DNA from: an uncultured Pelagimonas sp.
GTDB taxonomy: Bacteria; Pseudomonadota; Alphaproteobacteria; Rhodobacterales; Rhodobacteraceae
Length of the DNA stretch: 64,000 nucleotides
Assembly (NCBI GenBank): GCA_947497905.1
Contig: CANMIH010000008.1
Coordinates: forward strand, 62,001-126,000
Reading direction: 5' to 3'
A model generated the notes under the pieces. It was not told the DNA's origin. It was given only the letters and a program-made list of their open reading frames with translations, and did no database searches. The position numbers were made by a program, and so were the translations under genes. Positions 1 through 12,114 of the stretch are shown piece by piece; within the stretch, counting starts at the first letter, position 1, and the number at the start of each line of letters is the position of its first letter.

Positions 1-1
1 G

Positions 2-1354
2 GTGCGTCTGTATGGTCATGCCGGTGCAGATGTCGCGACGACCTATTTGACCAAAGCCGAGGTCGAAGCCGACGAAAGCAACGATCCTTTGCTGCACATG
101 GTGCGACAGTTGGAACAGCTTGGGGCGCTGAGCCGCGAAGATGCTCTTAAGATCTATACCGACACAGAAGCTCGAGTGAACCGCGTTGCCGACGAGGTGG
201 TGACCCGGCCCCATCTTGAGACAAATCAAGATGTTATGGCGAGCCTTATCCCGCCAAAGCGCACCTGCAAGCCGACCAACGGCCCAACCGCCGAAGCTCG
301 CTCCAAGGCGTTTGGCGGTGATCTAAAGGCGATGAAAGATCCGCAAATCATGTCGCGCCTGATCAACTGGGCGCTGACCGACCTCATGTTGGACCATCCC
401 GAAATTGTTATGATGGGCGAAGACGTCGGGCGCAAAGGCGGCGTCTATGGCGTTACCCAAAAACTGCACAGCCGTTTTGGCCGTGATCGCATGATCGATA
501 CGCTTTTGGATGAACAGAGCATTCTGGGCCTTGCCATCGGCATGGCGCACAATGGGTTTATCCCGATGCCCGAGATCCAGTTTCTGGCCTATCTGCACAA
601 TGCCGAAGACCAGATCCGGGGCGAGGCCGCAACCCTGTCGTTTTTCTCAAACGGCCAATACACCAACCCGATGGTGATGCGCATCGCCGGGCTTGGCTAT
701 CAAAAGGGCTTTGGCGGGCATTTCCACAATGACAACTCGGTTGCCGTTCTGCGCGACATTCCCGGTGTCATTCTCGCCGTGCCCTCGAATGGGGCGGACG
801 CAGTGAAAATGATACGGGAATCTGTGCGGCTTGCCCGTGAAGAACAACGCGTTGTTGCCTTCCTCGAACCCATAGCCCTGTACCCCATGCGCGACCTGCA
901 TGAGGATGGTGACGGGGGGTGGATGCACACCTATCCTGAACCCTCCGAGACAATTGCCTTGGGAGACGTCGGAGTAGACGGAGATGGCTCGGATCTGGCG
1001 ATTGTGACTTTTGGCAATGGTGTCTATCTCTCCAATCAGGCGAAACCAGCGCTTTCGGCGGCGGGCGTGAACGCCAGAATTATTGACTTGCGCTGGCTGT
1101 CACCTTTGCCAAAAGAGGCGCTGTCTCGCGCTGTTCAGGGCTGCAAAAATATCCTTGTTGTGGATGAAACCCGTCACAGCGGCGGTGTCGCCGAGGCCCT
1201 TATGGCCCACTTCGCCGAAACCAGCGACGCCAACCTGGCCCGCCTGACTGCGGATGACAGCTTTATCCCTACTGGCCCAGCCTATGCCGCAACCATGCCC
1301 TCCAAGGACAGCATCACCCAAGCCGCGCTTGATCTGGTGGGAGCAAACACATGA
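2..1354 (+). CDS. Fused E1 alpha/beta 2-oxoacid dehydrogenase (branched-chain type), 5' truncated
   Basis: This is the C-terminal 450 residues of a thiamine-diphosphate E1 component, open at the left window edge, so the real start lies outside. The first ~85 residues carry the end of an alpha-type domain (RLYGHAGADV). A complete beta-type domain follows from about residue 110, with MGEDVGRKGGVYGVT, an EIQF segment, the GHFHNDNS region and the transketolase C-terminal DETRHSGG motif. Full-length fused E1 proteins are roughly 700-750 residues. They decarboxylate branched-chain 2-oxoacids from Leu/Ile/Val and pass the acyl group to lipoyl-E2. Its stop overlaps the next start (ATGA), so the two genes are translationally coupled. 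The family is clear; the exact oxoacid is inferred. Confidence 0.88.
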   Translation: MRLYGHAGADVATTYLTKAEVEADESNDPLLHMVRQLEQLGALSREDALKIYTDTEARVNRVADEVVTRPHLETNQDVMASLIPPKRTCKPTNGPTAEARSKAFGGDLKAMKDPQIMSRLINWALTDLMLDHPEIVMMGEDVGRKGGVYGVTQKLHSRFGRDRMIDTLLDEQSILGLAIGMAHNGFIPMPEIQFLAYLHNAEDQIRGEAATLSFFSNGQYTNPMVMRIAGLGYQKGFGGHFHNDNSVAVLRDIPGVILAVPSNGADAVKMIRESVRLAREEQRVVAFLEPIALYPMRDLHEDGDGGWMHTYPEPSETIALGDVGVDGDGSDLAIVTFGNGVYLSNQAKPALSAAGVNARIIDLRWLSPLPKEALSRAVQGCKNILVVDETRHSGGVAEALMAHFAETSDANLARLTADDSFIPTGPAYAATMPSKDSITQAALDLVGANT

Positions 1355-2382
1355 AAAAGACCGCTGTTGTGATCTGCCCCGGTCGGGGCACCTATAACGC
1401 GCCTGAATTGGGCTATCTGGGACGTCATTTTCCTGATGCTGCTTTGCTCGGACAGTTCGATGCTATGCGTCAGCACTTGAGGCAACCCACTCTGAGTGCG
1501 CTTGACGGTGCCGCGCGGTTCACCCTGTCAAAACACAGCCGAGGTGACAATGCGTCTGGGCTGATCTACGCCGCAACCTATGGGGACTTCCTGTCGATCA
1601 ATCGTGACAATGTCGAAATCGTTGCGGTGACAGGCAATTCCATGGGGTGGTATTCAGCGCTGGCCTGTGCTGGGGCGGTTTCGCCAATAGATGGGTTCCG
1701 GATTTCGAACACCATGGGTACCTTCATGCAAGAGGCGCTGATTGGGGGACAACTGGTCTATCCTTGGATGGATGAGGATTGGGTACCCCGGCCAGAACGT
1801 CGTGCGATCCTCATAGCATTGATCGCGGATATCAATGCGCGGACCGACCATGTTTTGAGCCTGTCTATCGATCTGGGTGGCATGCTGGTCCTTGCCGGCA
1901 ATGAGGCGGGGCTCAGCGCCTTTGAACAAAGCGCGGATCCCGTTCAAGATCGGTTTCCAATGCGTCTCGGCAACCATGCAGGCTTTCACAGTGCTCTCCA
2001 GCAGCCGGTGTCGGAGCGCGGCCGAGCCGCACTGCCGCAAGATCTGTTTGGACAACCAGACCTGCCCATAATCGATGGGTGTGGAACGGTCTGGTGGCCC
2101 GGCGCCTGCAATCCAACACGGTTGTGGGACTATACGCTCGGGCGGCAAGTGGTTGAGACTTATGACTTCACCGCGGCCGTTCGAACGGCCGCGCGTGAAT
2201 TTGCCCCCGACCTCTTTGTGGTCACAGGACCTGGCACCACGCTTGGCGGTGCCGTAGCCCAAAGCATAATCCTCGCCAATTGGCGCGGCATGTCCAACAA
2301 AGCTGAATTCAAATCCCAACAAGATAAGTCCGATCTGCTGATTGCGATGGGGCGTGAAGAACAGCGCGATTTGGTGCTTTGA
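1351..2382 (+). CDS. FabD-like acyltransferase (ACP S-malonyltransferase superfamily)
   Basis: The 343-residue protein has an acyltransferase fold signature: a nucleophile elbow GNSMGW near residue 90 (GHSLGE in FabD) and a late catalytic histidine in NHAGFHSAL near residue 207 (PFHSPLM in FabD). The Trp after the serine motif and the absence of the canonical GHSLGE suggest it is not the housekeeping malonyl transferase. A 4-bp overlap with the E1 gene indicates one operon, so it may move or edit acyl groups made by that dehydrogenase; this is inference. I see no signal peptide or membrane segment. Substrate unknown. Confidence 0.7.
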   Translation: MKKTAVVICPGRGTYNAPELGYLGRHFPDAALLGQFDAMRQHLRQPTLSALDGAARFTLSKHSRGDNASGLIYAATYGDFLSINRDNVEIVAVTGNSMGWYSALACAGAVSPIDGFRISNTMGTFMQEALIGGQLVYPWMDEDWVPRPERRAILIALIADINARTDHVLSLSIDLGGMLVLAGNEAGLSAFEQSADPVQDRFPMRLGNHAGFHSALQQPVSERGRAALPQDLFGQPDLPIIDGCGTVWWPGACNPTRLWDYTLGRQVVETYDFTAAVRTAAREFAPDLFVVTGPGTTLGGAVAQSIILANWRGMSNKAEFKSQQDKSDLLIAMGREEQRDLVL

Positions 2383-2404
2383 GTGAAAGCTACAAAATGA
2401 CGGG

Positions 2405-2425
2405 TCCGGCAATCGGTTTGCCGGA
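2405..2425 (+). terminator. Hairpin after the E1/acyltransferase operon
   Basis: TCCGGCAA and TTGCCGGA form a perfect 8-bp stem with a TCGGT loop 22 bp beyond the acyltransferase stop. It is followed by taaatt rather than a good U-tract, so it is a weak intrinsic terminator or a processing hairpin. Confidence 0.45.
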
Positions 2426-2491
2426 TAAATTGGCGTGTAGTATGGCTATGGTGGCGTCCCGCTCCCCCAAAACGAGGTAGGCTCCGAACTG

Positions 2492-2938
2492 ATGAAAGAC
2501 GAGATTGACCGTAAAATCATCACCCATCTTCAAGCCAATGCGCGGGCGTCAGCCACCTATATCGCCAATCGCATGGGAATTGCACGCACAACGGTTCAGG
2601 ACCGGATCTCACGCATGGAACGGATGGGTGTGATCGAAGGGTATACTGTACGCCTGCAGAAGCGCCCGGATTCTCCAAGCGTTCAAGTCCTTGTTATGAT
2701 TGAGGTTACTCAGAAATCAACAGGGAAGGTTGTTAAGGCGTTGAACGAATTCCCCGAGGTTCGAAAGTGTCTGTCAATCAATGGTGACTTCGATCTTTGT
2801 GTCAGTGCCGAGGCCCCTCATATCGAAGATCTGGACATTCTCGTCGATGCAATCGGGGCGCTTCCCGGCGTTGAGCGCACAAATACCTCCGTCGTTTTTG
2901 GGACTCGAATTGACCGGTTGCCAGATGACTCACTGTAG
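2492..2938 (+). CDS. Lrp/AsnC-family transcriptional regulator
   Basis: The 148-residue protein has the family layout: an N-terminal winged helix-turn-helix (residues ~4-60, with ATYIANRMGIARTTVQDRIS) and a C-terminal RAM ligand-binding domain (GDFDLCVSAEAP). Such proteins form octamers and sense amino acids. It sits between a 2-oxoacid dehydrogenase operon and an ALDH7 gene in the same orientation. Control of lysine or branched-chain amino-acid catabolism is likely but inferred. A GAGG ribosome-binding sequence lies a little far upstream of the ATG. Confidence 0.9.
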   Translation: MKDEIDRKIITHLQANARASATYIANRMGIARTTVQDRISRMERMGVIEGYTVRLQKRPDSPSVQVLVMIEVTQKSTGKVVKALNEFPEVRKCLSINGDFDLCVSAEAPHIEDLDILVDAIGALPGVERTNTSVVFGTRIDRLPDDSL

Positions 2939-3065
2939 TGGCAAATTGTGAATGCGCTCCGTCATTTTGACGGACAGCTCACCCATCCCGGCACTTTCCG
3001 GCATAGGCCGCGACCTCATCAGATGGCATTTTGGATCCAAAGAGGAACCCTGAAAGTCTGACGAG

Positions 3066-4580
3066 ATGAAAGATATTGCCATGAGCGCTGAAACCACGCT
3101 GGCCGCCCTGGGCCTAAGCTCCGCCGATCTGACCGGTGGCACCCTGACCGTCACCTCGCCGATCGACGGCAGTGTGCTGGGCCAACTGCACGAAACGCCA
3201 ACATCTGAAATGGAGGCGATCCTTGCCAAGTCCAAAGCCGCGTTCAAGGCGTGGCGCACCGTTCCAGCCCCCCGCCGCGGTGAACTGATCCGGCTGCTGG
3301 GCGAAGAATTGCGTGCTGCAAAAGACGACCTCGGGGCTCTGGTCAGCTGGGAAGCGGGCAAGATCACCTCGGAAGGTCTGGGCGAAGTTCAGGAAATGAT
3401 CGACATTTGCGATTTCGCCGTGGGCCTGTCCCGCCAGCTCTATGGTTTGACCATTGCCTCGGAGCGCCCGGGGCATCGGATGATGGAAACCTGGCACCCA
3501 ACAGGTCCTGTTGGCGTGATCTCGGCCTTCAACTTCCCAGTTGCGGTTTGGTCGTGGAATGCGGCATTGGCCTTGGTCTGCGGTAACCCTGTTATTTGGA
3601 AGCCCTCTGAGAAGACGCCGCTGACCGCCCTTGCTTGCCACAACATCTTTGGTCGTGCTCTGGAACGTTTTGGCGATGCGCCCGAAGGTCTGCTGCACAC
3701 CCTGATTGGCGGTGCAGATCTGGGCAAAGCCTTGGTTGCAAGCGAAGACGTTCCAGTGATTTCTGCGACCGGCTCGACCCGAATGGGCCGTGCAGTCGCG
3801 CCGATCGTGGCTGAACGCTTTGGCAAGTGCATTCTTGAGCTCGGCGGCAACAACGCCATGATCGTTGGCCCCTCGGCCGATCTCGAAATGGCCGTGCGCG
3901 CGATTGTCTTCTCAGCCGTGGGCACCGCCGGTCAGCGCTGCACTACTTTGCGCCGCTTGATCGCGCATAACTCGATCAAAGACGAGTTGGTTGCACGCCT
4001 AAAGAAAGCCTATGCAGGTCTGCCGATTGGCAACCCGCTGACCGATGGCACCTTGATTGGTCCATTGGTTGACGAGGCCTCGGGGGCGGCAATGACAGCG
4101 GCACTGGAAGGCGCCAAGGCAGAAGGCGGAACTGTATTCGGCGGCAACCGCGTGACAGAAGGCGTGCCCGCTGCTGGTGTTTACATGGAACCTGCGATCG
4201 TTGAAATGCCCGCACAGACCAAGACCGTAAAGACCGAGACCTTTGCACCCATCCTGTATGTTCTTGGATATGATGACTTTGCCGAAGCCATCGACCTGCA
4301 AAATGATGTACCTCAGGGCCTCTCTTCCTGCGTCTTTACCTTGAACATGCGTGAAGCCGAGCAGTTCCTGACAGCGGCCGGATCCGATTGCGGTATCGCC
4401 AACGTCAACATCGGCCCGTCGGGTGCAGAGATCGGGGGCGCCTTTGGGGGCGAAAAGGAAACCGGTGGCGGACGCGAAAGCGGTTCCGATGCGTGGAAAG
4501 CCTATATGCGCCGCCAGACCAACACCGTGAACTACTCTGATGAGCTGCCTTTGGCGCAGGGCGTTAAGTTCGACATCTAA
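3066..4580 (+). CDS. Aldehyde dehydrogenase family 7 (aminoadipate-semialdehyde/piperideine-6-carboxylate dehydrogenase type)
   Basis: The 504-residue protein is a full-length NAD(P)-dependent aldehyde dehydrogenase. The active-site glutamate lies in LELGGNNA (~residue 260) and the catalytic cysteine in GTAGQRCTTLRR (~residue 293). WHPTGPVGVISAFNFPVAVW, IWKPSEKTPL and the C-terminal GGAFGGEKETGGGRESGSDAWK segment are typical of ALDH7 (antiquitin). This family oxidises 2-aminoadipate 6-semialdehyde in lysine degradation. The neighbouring Lrp gene fits amino-acid induction. A second in-frame ATG at 3081 (MSAETT) is an equally plausible start. A strong terminator follows. Confidence 0.88.
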   Translation: MKDIAMSAETTLAALGLSSADLTGGTLTVTSPIDGSVLGQLHETPTSEMEAILAKSKAAFKAWRTVPAPRRGELIRLLGEELRAAKDDLGALVSWEAGKITSEGLGEVQEMIDICDFAVGLSRQLYGLTIASERPGHRMMETWHPTGPVGVISAFNFPVAVWSWNAALALVCGNPVIWKPSEKTPLTALACHNIFGRALERFGDAPEGLLHTLIGGADLGKALVASEDVPVISATGSTRMGRAVAPIVAERFGKCILELGGNNAMIVGPSADLEMAVRAIVFSAVGTAGQRCTTLRRLIAHNSIKDELVARLKKAYAGLPIGNPLTDGTLIGPLVDEASGAAMTAALEGAKAEGGTVFGGNRVTEGVPAAGVYMEPAIVEMPAQTKTVKTETFAPILYVLGYDDFAEAIDLQNDVPQGLSSCVFTLNMREAEQFLTAAGSDCGIANVNIGPSGAEIGGAFGGEKETGGGRESGSDAWKAYMRRQTNTVNYSDELPLAQGVKFDI

Positions 4581-4589
4581 ACCACCCAG

Positions 4590-4618
4590 ATGCGCGCCGG
4601 GGCTTCTTCGGCGCGCAT
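4590..4618 (+). terminator. Intrinsic terminator after ALDH7
   Basis: ATGCGCGCCG and CGGCGCGCAT make a perfect 10-bp stem around a 9-nt loop. A T-rich tail (ttcattgttctttt) follows, 9 bp after the stop codon. Confidence 0.85.
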
Positions 4619-4753
4619 TTCATTGTTCTTTTCCGATCAATTGTCGACCCAAGCCGAAAAGCATGTGAAATCCTCAACACCTGCTCTGCTGTAGCGCAGG
4701 TTGTAAACTCGCAGTGGTCTCGCCATGTCAGAGGCGATTGCAAAGGATTCTCC

Positions 4754-5404
4754 ATGACCCAACCTCTTCGCGTTGACATCATTTCTGACGTGATGTGCCC
4801 CTGGTGCATTGTCGGGTATTCTCAACTGGCCAAGGCCGCCTCTGACGCGGATATTTATTTAGACGTGCATTGGCACCCGTTTGAGCTCAACCCTCAAATG
4901 GCAGAAGAGGGCGAGAACCTGCTTGAACATCTGGCGGCAAAGTATGGGTCGACGCCCGAACAGTCGACACAGGCGCGCGCCCAGCTGACAAACCTGGGTC
5001 AGGCACTTGGGTTTGAATTCAATTTCAGCGACGACTCCCATATGTGGAACACCTTTCGCGCCCACCAGCTTTTAGATTGGGCCGGAGAGCAGGGCAAAGG
5101 CCACGACCTGAAAATGGCCCTGTTCAAGGCCCATTTCACCGATGCCAAGAACCTCTCTGATCCCGACGTTTTAGCCGATGTTGCTGAGGCTGTGGGCTTG
5201 GACCGAGCGGAAGCTTTGCGACTTCTTGCCAGCGAAGAGCGCGCTGCTCAAGTGAGACAGAAACAACAGTTCTGGCAACAGCAGGGCATTCAGGGCGTAC
5301 CCGCGATGGTGTTTCAACAACGTCACCTTGTAACCGGAGCGCAGGGCGAGGCCAATTACACTAACATTCTGACGCAGCTCGTGGAAATGTCTTCAGAAAG
5401 CTAA
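4754..5404 (+). CDS. DsbA-family thioredoxin-fold oxidoreductase (FrnE-like)
   Basis: The 216-residue protein opens with the FrnE pattern VDIISDVMCPWCIVGYSQL, placing a CPWC redox motif near residue 15-18. The helical insertion and the C-terminal GVPAMVFQQRHLVTGAQ segment, with a cis-proline before the last strand, are also seen. There is no signal peptide, so it is cytosolic, unlike true DsbA. FrnE-like proteins act as thiol-disulfide oxidoreductases or isomerases, often in oxidative stress. The gene converges on the hybrid kinase with only 3 bp between stops and no room for a terminator. Confidence 0.85.
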   Translation: MTQPLRVDIISDVMCPWCIVGYSQLAKAASDADIYLDVHWHPFELNPQMAEEGENLLEHLAAKYGSTPEQSTQARAQLTNLGQALGFEFNFSDDSHMWNTFRAHQLLDWAGEQGKGHDLKMALFKAHFTDAKNLSDPDVLADVAEAVGLDRAEALRLLASEERAAQVRQKQQFWQQQGIQGVPAMVFQQRHLVTGAQGEANYTNILTQLVEMSSES

Positions 5405-5407
5405 ATG

Positions 5408-7792
<2,385 letters not shown>

Positions 7793-8009
7793 CTACCCAC
7801 CTCCCCGCAAGACACAACTCTTTGAAAACAAAGAGCTACGGCACAGTTGCGGCGCAGTATAGCAGACGAAGCGGTCATCATTGCAGGTATCAGGCAATTC
7901 CCATTGAGGTAGGTTAACACAACTCACTAGGCGCCAGACCCTAAACCTTTATTAATATGACCCTTCCTGGACGTGAAGATATACGAATAAACAGGCTGAC
8001 CACGAGACC

Positions 8010-8621
8010 TTACAGGCCTCCAATCTCGGAAATCAACTTACATATTTGTGTCACTCCGTGCCGTGCTTTCAAGTTGGCAAAAACAAAGGGCCGCCCCCTG
8101 CGCATTCGGGTCGCATCCCGGTCCATCACCGAAAGATCCGCGCCGACATGGGGGGCAAGGTCGGTTTTGTTGATAATCAAGATATCTGATTTTGTGAGAG
8201 CCGGCCCGCCCTTGCGCGGGATTTCTTCCCCGGCCGCGACATCGATCACATAGATTGTCAGATCCGCCAACTCAGGACTAAAGGTGGCCGAAAGATTGTC
8301 GCCACCGCTTTCGATCAGAACCACTTCAACGTCGGGATGACGGCTGCTCATCTCCGCAACGGCGGCCAAATTGATCGACGCGTCCTCGCGGATTGCGGTA
8401 TGCGGGCACCCTCCTGTTTCCACACCAATGATGCGGTCCGAAGGCAGGATCTGCATGCGGACCAACGCCTCCGCATCTTCCTGAGTGTAGATGTCATTTG
8501 TAATCACGCCCACCGAGTGGCGGTCTTTCAAAACTTCGCTCAAAGCTGCTGTCAGCGTGGTCTTTCCTGCACCAACAGGGCCACCAATACCGATACGAAG
8601 AGGGCCGTTAAATTGGGTCAT
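8010..8621 (-). CDS. ureG: Urease accessory GTPase UreG
   Basis: The 203-residue SIMIBI GTPase has a P-loop [10 protein letters not shown] (residues 13-22), the nickel-binding CPH motif in [19 protein letters not shown], and NKTDLAP as the guanine-specificity motif. UreG dimers deliver nickel to the urease active site with GTP hydrolysis, together with UreF, UreD and UreE. The start overlaps the ureF stop by 4 bp (ATGA), the usual coupling. It is the last gene of the urease operon. No clear terminator is visible in the 217 bp before the hybrid kinase gene. Confidence 0.96.
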   Translation of the reverse strand: MTQFNGPLRIGIGGPVGAGKTTLTAALSEVLKDRHSVGVITNDIYTQEDAEALVRMQILPSDRIIGVETGGCPHTAIREDASINLAAVAEMSSRHPDVEVVLIESGGDNLSATFSPELADLTIYVIDVAAGEEIPRKGGPALTKSDILIINKTDLAPHVGADLSVMDRDATRMRRGRPFVFANLKARHGVTQICKLISEIGGL

Positions 8622-9265
8622 GTGCGAAAGATCCTTGAGTGTAGAGCTTCGTGCTGCATTGAAGCGATATCGGCTAGGAAAGTGGTCGATCTGAGCTGTT
8701 CAAGATCGCCATGGGCGGTGTCATGTGCCGTCGCTCTACAAAGCGATATGCTTTGAGCAATCGCTTGTTGCCCTTCGGTTTGCCCCAAAGGAACAAGTCG
8801 CATCGCGACGGCGGCGAGGTTGCCAGCAAAGGCCAGCAGAAACAGCGCTGAGGTGTCAATCAGGGGCAGACCACGCAATTTCGCGGCTGCGCCTACGGCA
8901 ACGGGATAGGTTAGAGCCTCGAGCGGAAGCCCCCAAATTTTGCGAACCGTCTGGCAGAAAGCAGCGCCTTGTAGATCGCTTTCCATCCGACGTTCGCGCG
9001 AGGCGCCAAAGGCGCGATTGCTGGCGTCGATATCCTCAATATCGGATAGATCCGCGTGATAAGCTGCCGCAAGAAACAGGGCATCCGAATGCCCTGATCC
9101 AAAACGCACAGAGGTCTCAATCCAATCGGCCAAAGTGGAAAGGCTGTTCACGCGCCCATTTTCGATGTCCGTTTCAAGACCGTTTGAATACGCGAATGCC
9201 CCGATGGGAAAGCTAGGTGACATCCACTGGACCAGGGTCAAGAGATCCTCAGTGGCTATGACCAT
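8618..9265 (-). CDS. ureF: Urease accessory protein UreF
   Basis: UreF is a helical chaperone that works with UreD and UreG in nickel insertion and acts as a gate on UreG. The diagnostic N-terminal segment [21 protein letters not shown] is present, and the length from the chosen start (215 residues) is usual. I chose the ATG at 9265 (MVIATEDLL), which overlaps the ureE end by 17 bp. ATG 9277 is also possible, while the longest open frame (to 9334) adds non-conserved residues. It overlaps ureG by 4 bp. Confidence 0.93.
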   Translation of the reverse strand: MVIATEDLLTLVQWMSPSFPIGAFAYSNGLETDIENGRVNSLSTLADWIETSVRFGSGHSDALFLAAAYHADLSDIEDIDASNRAFGASRERRMESDLQGAAFCQTVRKIWGLPLEALTYPVAVGAAAKLRGLPLIDTSALFLLAFAGNLAAVAMRLVPLGQTEGQQAIAQSISLCRATAHDTAHGDLEQLRSTTFLADIASMQHEALHSRIFRT

Positions 9266-9692
9266 GTGTCCGCCCATGTCCGTAGGCCCCGCCCTCTGGC
9301 GTAAATGGTTCGCGCACTTCACGCAGCGTCGCACCCAACCGTTCCAACATGTCCTGAATGACGTGATCCCGCTGGATCAGCAAACGCCCTTCTTCAATTT
9401 GACACGGTGTATGACGGTTGCCAATGTGCCAAGCCAGTGGCGTGAGTGTCCCAGACTTGACTTCCAAGAGAGGCTCTGGGGCCGCGAGAATGCCAATCTC
9501 TTCCCCGGTGTCCAAGTGCAGAACGCCGCCTTGGTCAAGCGAGGTGGTTTGGGGCAGATCCACAAGAAGGCTCTGCCCGGTCTTTGTCGTCAACACTTTA
9601 CGGCGCAGAAAACGCGCATCGTAGGTTAACTCCACATAGTCAGCGGGAGATCCGTGGCTATGTGACTGGTACGCGACAGCTCGAAGAGACAT
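9249..9692 (-). CDS. ureE: Urease accessory nickel metallochaperone UreE
   Basis: The 147-residue protein has an N-terminal peptide-binding domain and a C-terminal ferredoxin-like metal-binding domain with the family's WHIGNRHTPCQIEEGRLLIQ region. The C-terminus ends in a short histidine-rich tail ([10 protein letters not shown]) that binds nickel. UreE stores and hands Ni(II) to UreG. It overlaps ureF and lies 28 bp after a small DUF1127 gene. Confidence 0.95.
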   Translation of the reverse strand: MSLRAVAYQSHSHGSPADYVELTYDARFLRRKVLTTKTGQSLLVDLPQTTSLDQGGVLHLDTGEEIGILAAPEPLLEVKSGTLTPLAWHIGNRHTPCQIEEGRLLIQRDHVIQDMLERLGATLREVREPFTPEGGAYGHGRTHGHSH

Positions 9693-9720
9693 CAGACCTC
9701 TCCCCGAGCGAAATCAAGGT

Positions 9721-9948
9721 TCAGATGTGCATGCAGTCTGCAAAGACGTGGCGTACTATATCTTCGCGTTTCATGCCGCGTTTTGCCAGCTGCGCGTCCG
9801 ACAGATCCATCAGGCGCTGACAGCGCTGCACGCGTTGATTGGCCTCGGCCAAACGGATCAAACCGTTGCCGATTTTGGTGAATACAGACACGATTCCGGC
9901 CATAAGGCCTTTGGCGGGTGTCGCTGCAATATCGGTTGCATATGCCAT
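9721..9948 (-). CDS. DUF1127 (YjiS-like) small protein inside the urease operon
   Basis: A 75-residue protein from ATG 9948, chosen because AGGAG lies 11 nt upstream; the longer open frame lacks such a site. The C-terminal half (RVQRCQRLMDLSDAQLAKRGMKREDIVRHVF) is a DUF1127 arginine-rich motif, with the conserved L.LSD..L...G..R.DI core. Small DUF1127 proteins in Alphaproteobacteria have been linked to RNA and phosphate/carbon metabolism. A role in urease is not established. It lies between ureC and ureE in the same orientation. Confidence 0.8.
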   Translation of the reverse strand: MAYATDIAATPAKGLMAGIVSVFTKIGNGLIRLAEANQRVQRCQRLMDLSDAQLAKRGMKREDIVRHVFADCMHI

Positions 9949-10088
9949 TTGGAGATACTCCTGTTTGAGTAAGCCTCCCTCCCATGGCTTCTCTATACCA
10001 GTCGCGCGAAAATTGAGACAGGGGTTCTGACGCATATCCGTCATGCACCCTTGTTATCGCTAACCAATTTGTAAGCATGTCGAAATCC

Positions 10089-11798
10089 TCAAAACATGAA
10101 ATAGCGTTGTGCCATCGGCAGTTCGCTGGCGGGTTGGCAGGTCAGAAGCACGCCGTCGGCGCGGACTTCGTAGGTTTCAGGGTTGACCTCGATCTTGGGG
10201 GCATAACTGTTCAGCTTCAAATCCGACTTGCCAATGTGACGGGTGTTTTCCACGGCCACGGTTTGCTTGGCGAGGCCCAGCTTTTCGCGTAGCCCATCGG
10301 CCTGTGCCGCCGCAGAGACAAAGGTCACGGCAGTGTGCTCCACCGACCGGCCATAGGCGCCCCACATCGGTCTGGAATACACAGGTTGCGGTGTTGGGAT
10401 CGACGCATTTGGATCGCCCATCTGGGCGCAGACGATCGTGCCGGACATCAGGACCATTTCAGGCTTCACCCCAAAAAACGCCGGATCCCAAAGCACAAGG
10501 TCGGCGCGTTTGCCCTCTTCGATACTACCGATCTCATGGCTCAGCCCATGAGCGATGGCCGGGTTAATGGTATATTTCGCCACATAGCGGCGGGCGCGAA
10601 AATTGTCATTGTCCCCCTGCTCTTCCGGCAAAGGACCCCGCTGTTTTTTCATTTTGTCAGCTGTCTGCCATGTGCGAATGATCACTTCACCCACGCGCCC
10701 CATGGCCTGGCTATCGCTGGCGATGATCGAAAAGGCTCCCATGTCGTGCAAGATATCTTCGGCGGCGATGGTTTCACGGCGAATGCGACTTTCGGCAAAG
10801 GCCACATCTTCTGGAATGGATTTGTCGAGGTGGTGGCAGACCATCAGCATATCGAGATGCTCTTCCACGGTGTTTACGGTGAAGGGCCGGGTTGGATTGG
10901 TTGAGCTTGGCAGAACATGCTCTTCACCACAGATCTTGATGATGTCAGGCGCATGCCCGCCCCCGGCCCCCTCAGTGTGAAAGGCGTGGATGGTGCGGCC
11001 CTTCATGGCCGCAACTGTGTGTTCTACAAACCCGGACTCGTTGAGCGTATCGGTGTGGATCATCACCTGAACATCCATGGCATCCGCCACAGCGAGACAG
11101 CAATCAATTGTAGCCGGAGTGGTGCCCCAATCTTCATGCAGTTTCAGCGCGCAGGCACCACCTCGGACCTGTTCTTCTAGCGCCGCTGGAAGCGACGCGT
11201 TGCCCTTTCCTGCAAACGCCAAGTTCATGGGAAAGGCATCTGCGGCCTGCATCATGCGCCCGATGTGCCAAGGCCCGGGGGTGCAGGTTGTGGCCAGCGT
11301 CCCATGTGCCGGACCCGTGCCTCCGCCTAACATCGTGGTCAGACCAGAGTGCAAAGCTTCGTCGATCTGCTGAGGACATATGTAATGGATGTGGCTATCA
11401 AAGCCGCCCGCCGTCAATATACGGCCCTCACCAGCAATTACTTCGCTACCCGGACCAACAATGATATCCACCCCCGGTTGCGTATCCGGGTTGCCAGCCT
11501 TGCCGATTTTGTGAATGCGGCCTGCCCGCAAACCCACATCCGCTTTGAAAATTCCGGTATGGTCCAGGATCAAGGCATTGGTGATGACAGTATCAACGGT
11601 GCCCTCGGCACGTGTGGTTTGGGCCTGTCCCATCCCATCGCGGATCACTTTGCCTCCTCCGAATTTAACCTCTTCACCATAGGTTGTCAGGTCACGTTCA
11701 ACCTCGATGAACAGATCGGTGTCGGCAAGCCGGATTTTGTCGCCTGTTGTTGGGCCATACATGGCAGCATAATCTTTGCGCGAAATGTGTGTCGGCAT
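10089..11798 (-). CDS. ureC: Urease alpha (catalytic) subunit UreC
   Basis: This 569-residue protein is the catalytic subunit, hydrolysing urea to ammonia and carbamate. All nickel and active-site residues are visible with a constant +2 offset from Klebsiella numbering: H136 and H138 (FDSHIH), carbamylated K219 and H221 (LKLHED), H248, H274 ([12 protein letters not shown]), flap C321/H322 (VCHHLD) and D362 (IIASDSQ). It should therefore be active. It forms the (alpha-beta-gamma)3 core with UreA and UreB and starts directly at the ureB stop. Confidence 0.98.
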   Translation of the reverse strand: MPTHISRKDYAAMYGPTTGDKIRLADTDLFIEVERDLTTYGEEVKFGGGKVIRDGMGQAQTTRAEGTVDTVITNALILDHTGIFKADVGLRAGRIHKIGKAGNPDTQPGVDIIVGPGSEVIAGEGRILTAGGFDSHIHYICPQQIDEALHSGLTTMLGGGTGPAHGTLATTCTPGPWHIGRMMQAADAFPMNLAFAGKGNASLPAALEEQVRGGACALKLHEDWGTTPATIDCCLAVADAMDVQVMIHTDTLNESGFVEHTVAAMKGRTIHAFHTEGAGGGHAPDIIKICGEEHVLPSSTNPTRPFTVNTVEEHLDMLMVCHHLDKSIPEDVAFAESRIRRETIAAEDILHDMGAFSIIASDSQAMGRVGEVIIRTWQTADKMKKQRGPLPEEQGDNDNFRARRYVAKYTINPAIAHGLSHEIGSIEEGKRADLVLWDPAFFGVKPEMVLMSGTIVCAQMGDPNASIPTPQPVYSRPMWGAYGRSVEHTAVTFVSAAAQADGLREKLGLAKQTVAVENTRHIGKSDLKLNSYAPKIEVNPETYEVRADGVLLTCQPASELPMAQRYFMF

Positions 11799-12103
11799 CA
11801 GAGCTCTCCCATGATCTTTTGATTGAACCCAAAAATACGCCGTGCCCCAGACATCGGGATCAACTGAACTTCGCGGCGTTGCCCCGGTTCAAACCGAACA
11901 GCGGTTCCAGCGGCGATGTCCAGTCGTCGCCCGCGCGCCGCTATGCGATCAAAGTCAAGCGCGGGATTGGTTTCGGCGAAATGGTAGTGGCTGCCCACCT
12001 GCACAGGCCGATCACCGGTGTTGGAGACCATCAGGGTTATCGCTTCACGGTCCGCATTCAAGATTAGGTCAGTTTCGGGGGTAATGACTTCTCCGGGGAT
12101 CAT
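11798..12103 (-). CDS. ureB: Urease beta subunit UreB
   Basis: UreB is a structural subunit. The conserved start [10 protein letters not shown] matches the family, so I chose ATG 12103 (101 residues) over an in-frame TTG at 12118 that overlaps the ureA stop. [24 protein letters not shown] and GMRLDI-like ([17 protein letters not shown]) motifs are all present. It overlaps ureC by one base and is coupled to ureA. Confidence 0.96.
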   Translation of the reverse strand: MIPGEVITPETDLILNADREAITLMVSNTGDRPVQVGSHYHFAETNPALDFDRIAARGRRLDIAAGTAVRFEPGQRREVQLIPMSGARRIFGFNQKIMGEL

Positions 12104-12114
12104 GGCACCATCTC

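Noticed and set aside
9692-10078. 128-codon frame overlapping the DUF1127 gene
   Set aside because: Low-complexity shadow translation; the alternative frame shows a recognisable DUF1127 motif with an AGGAG site.
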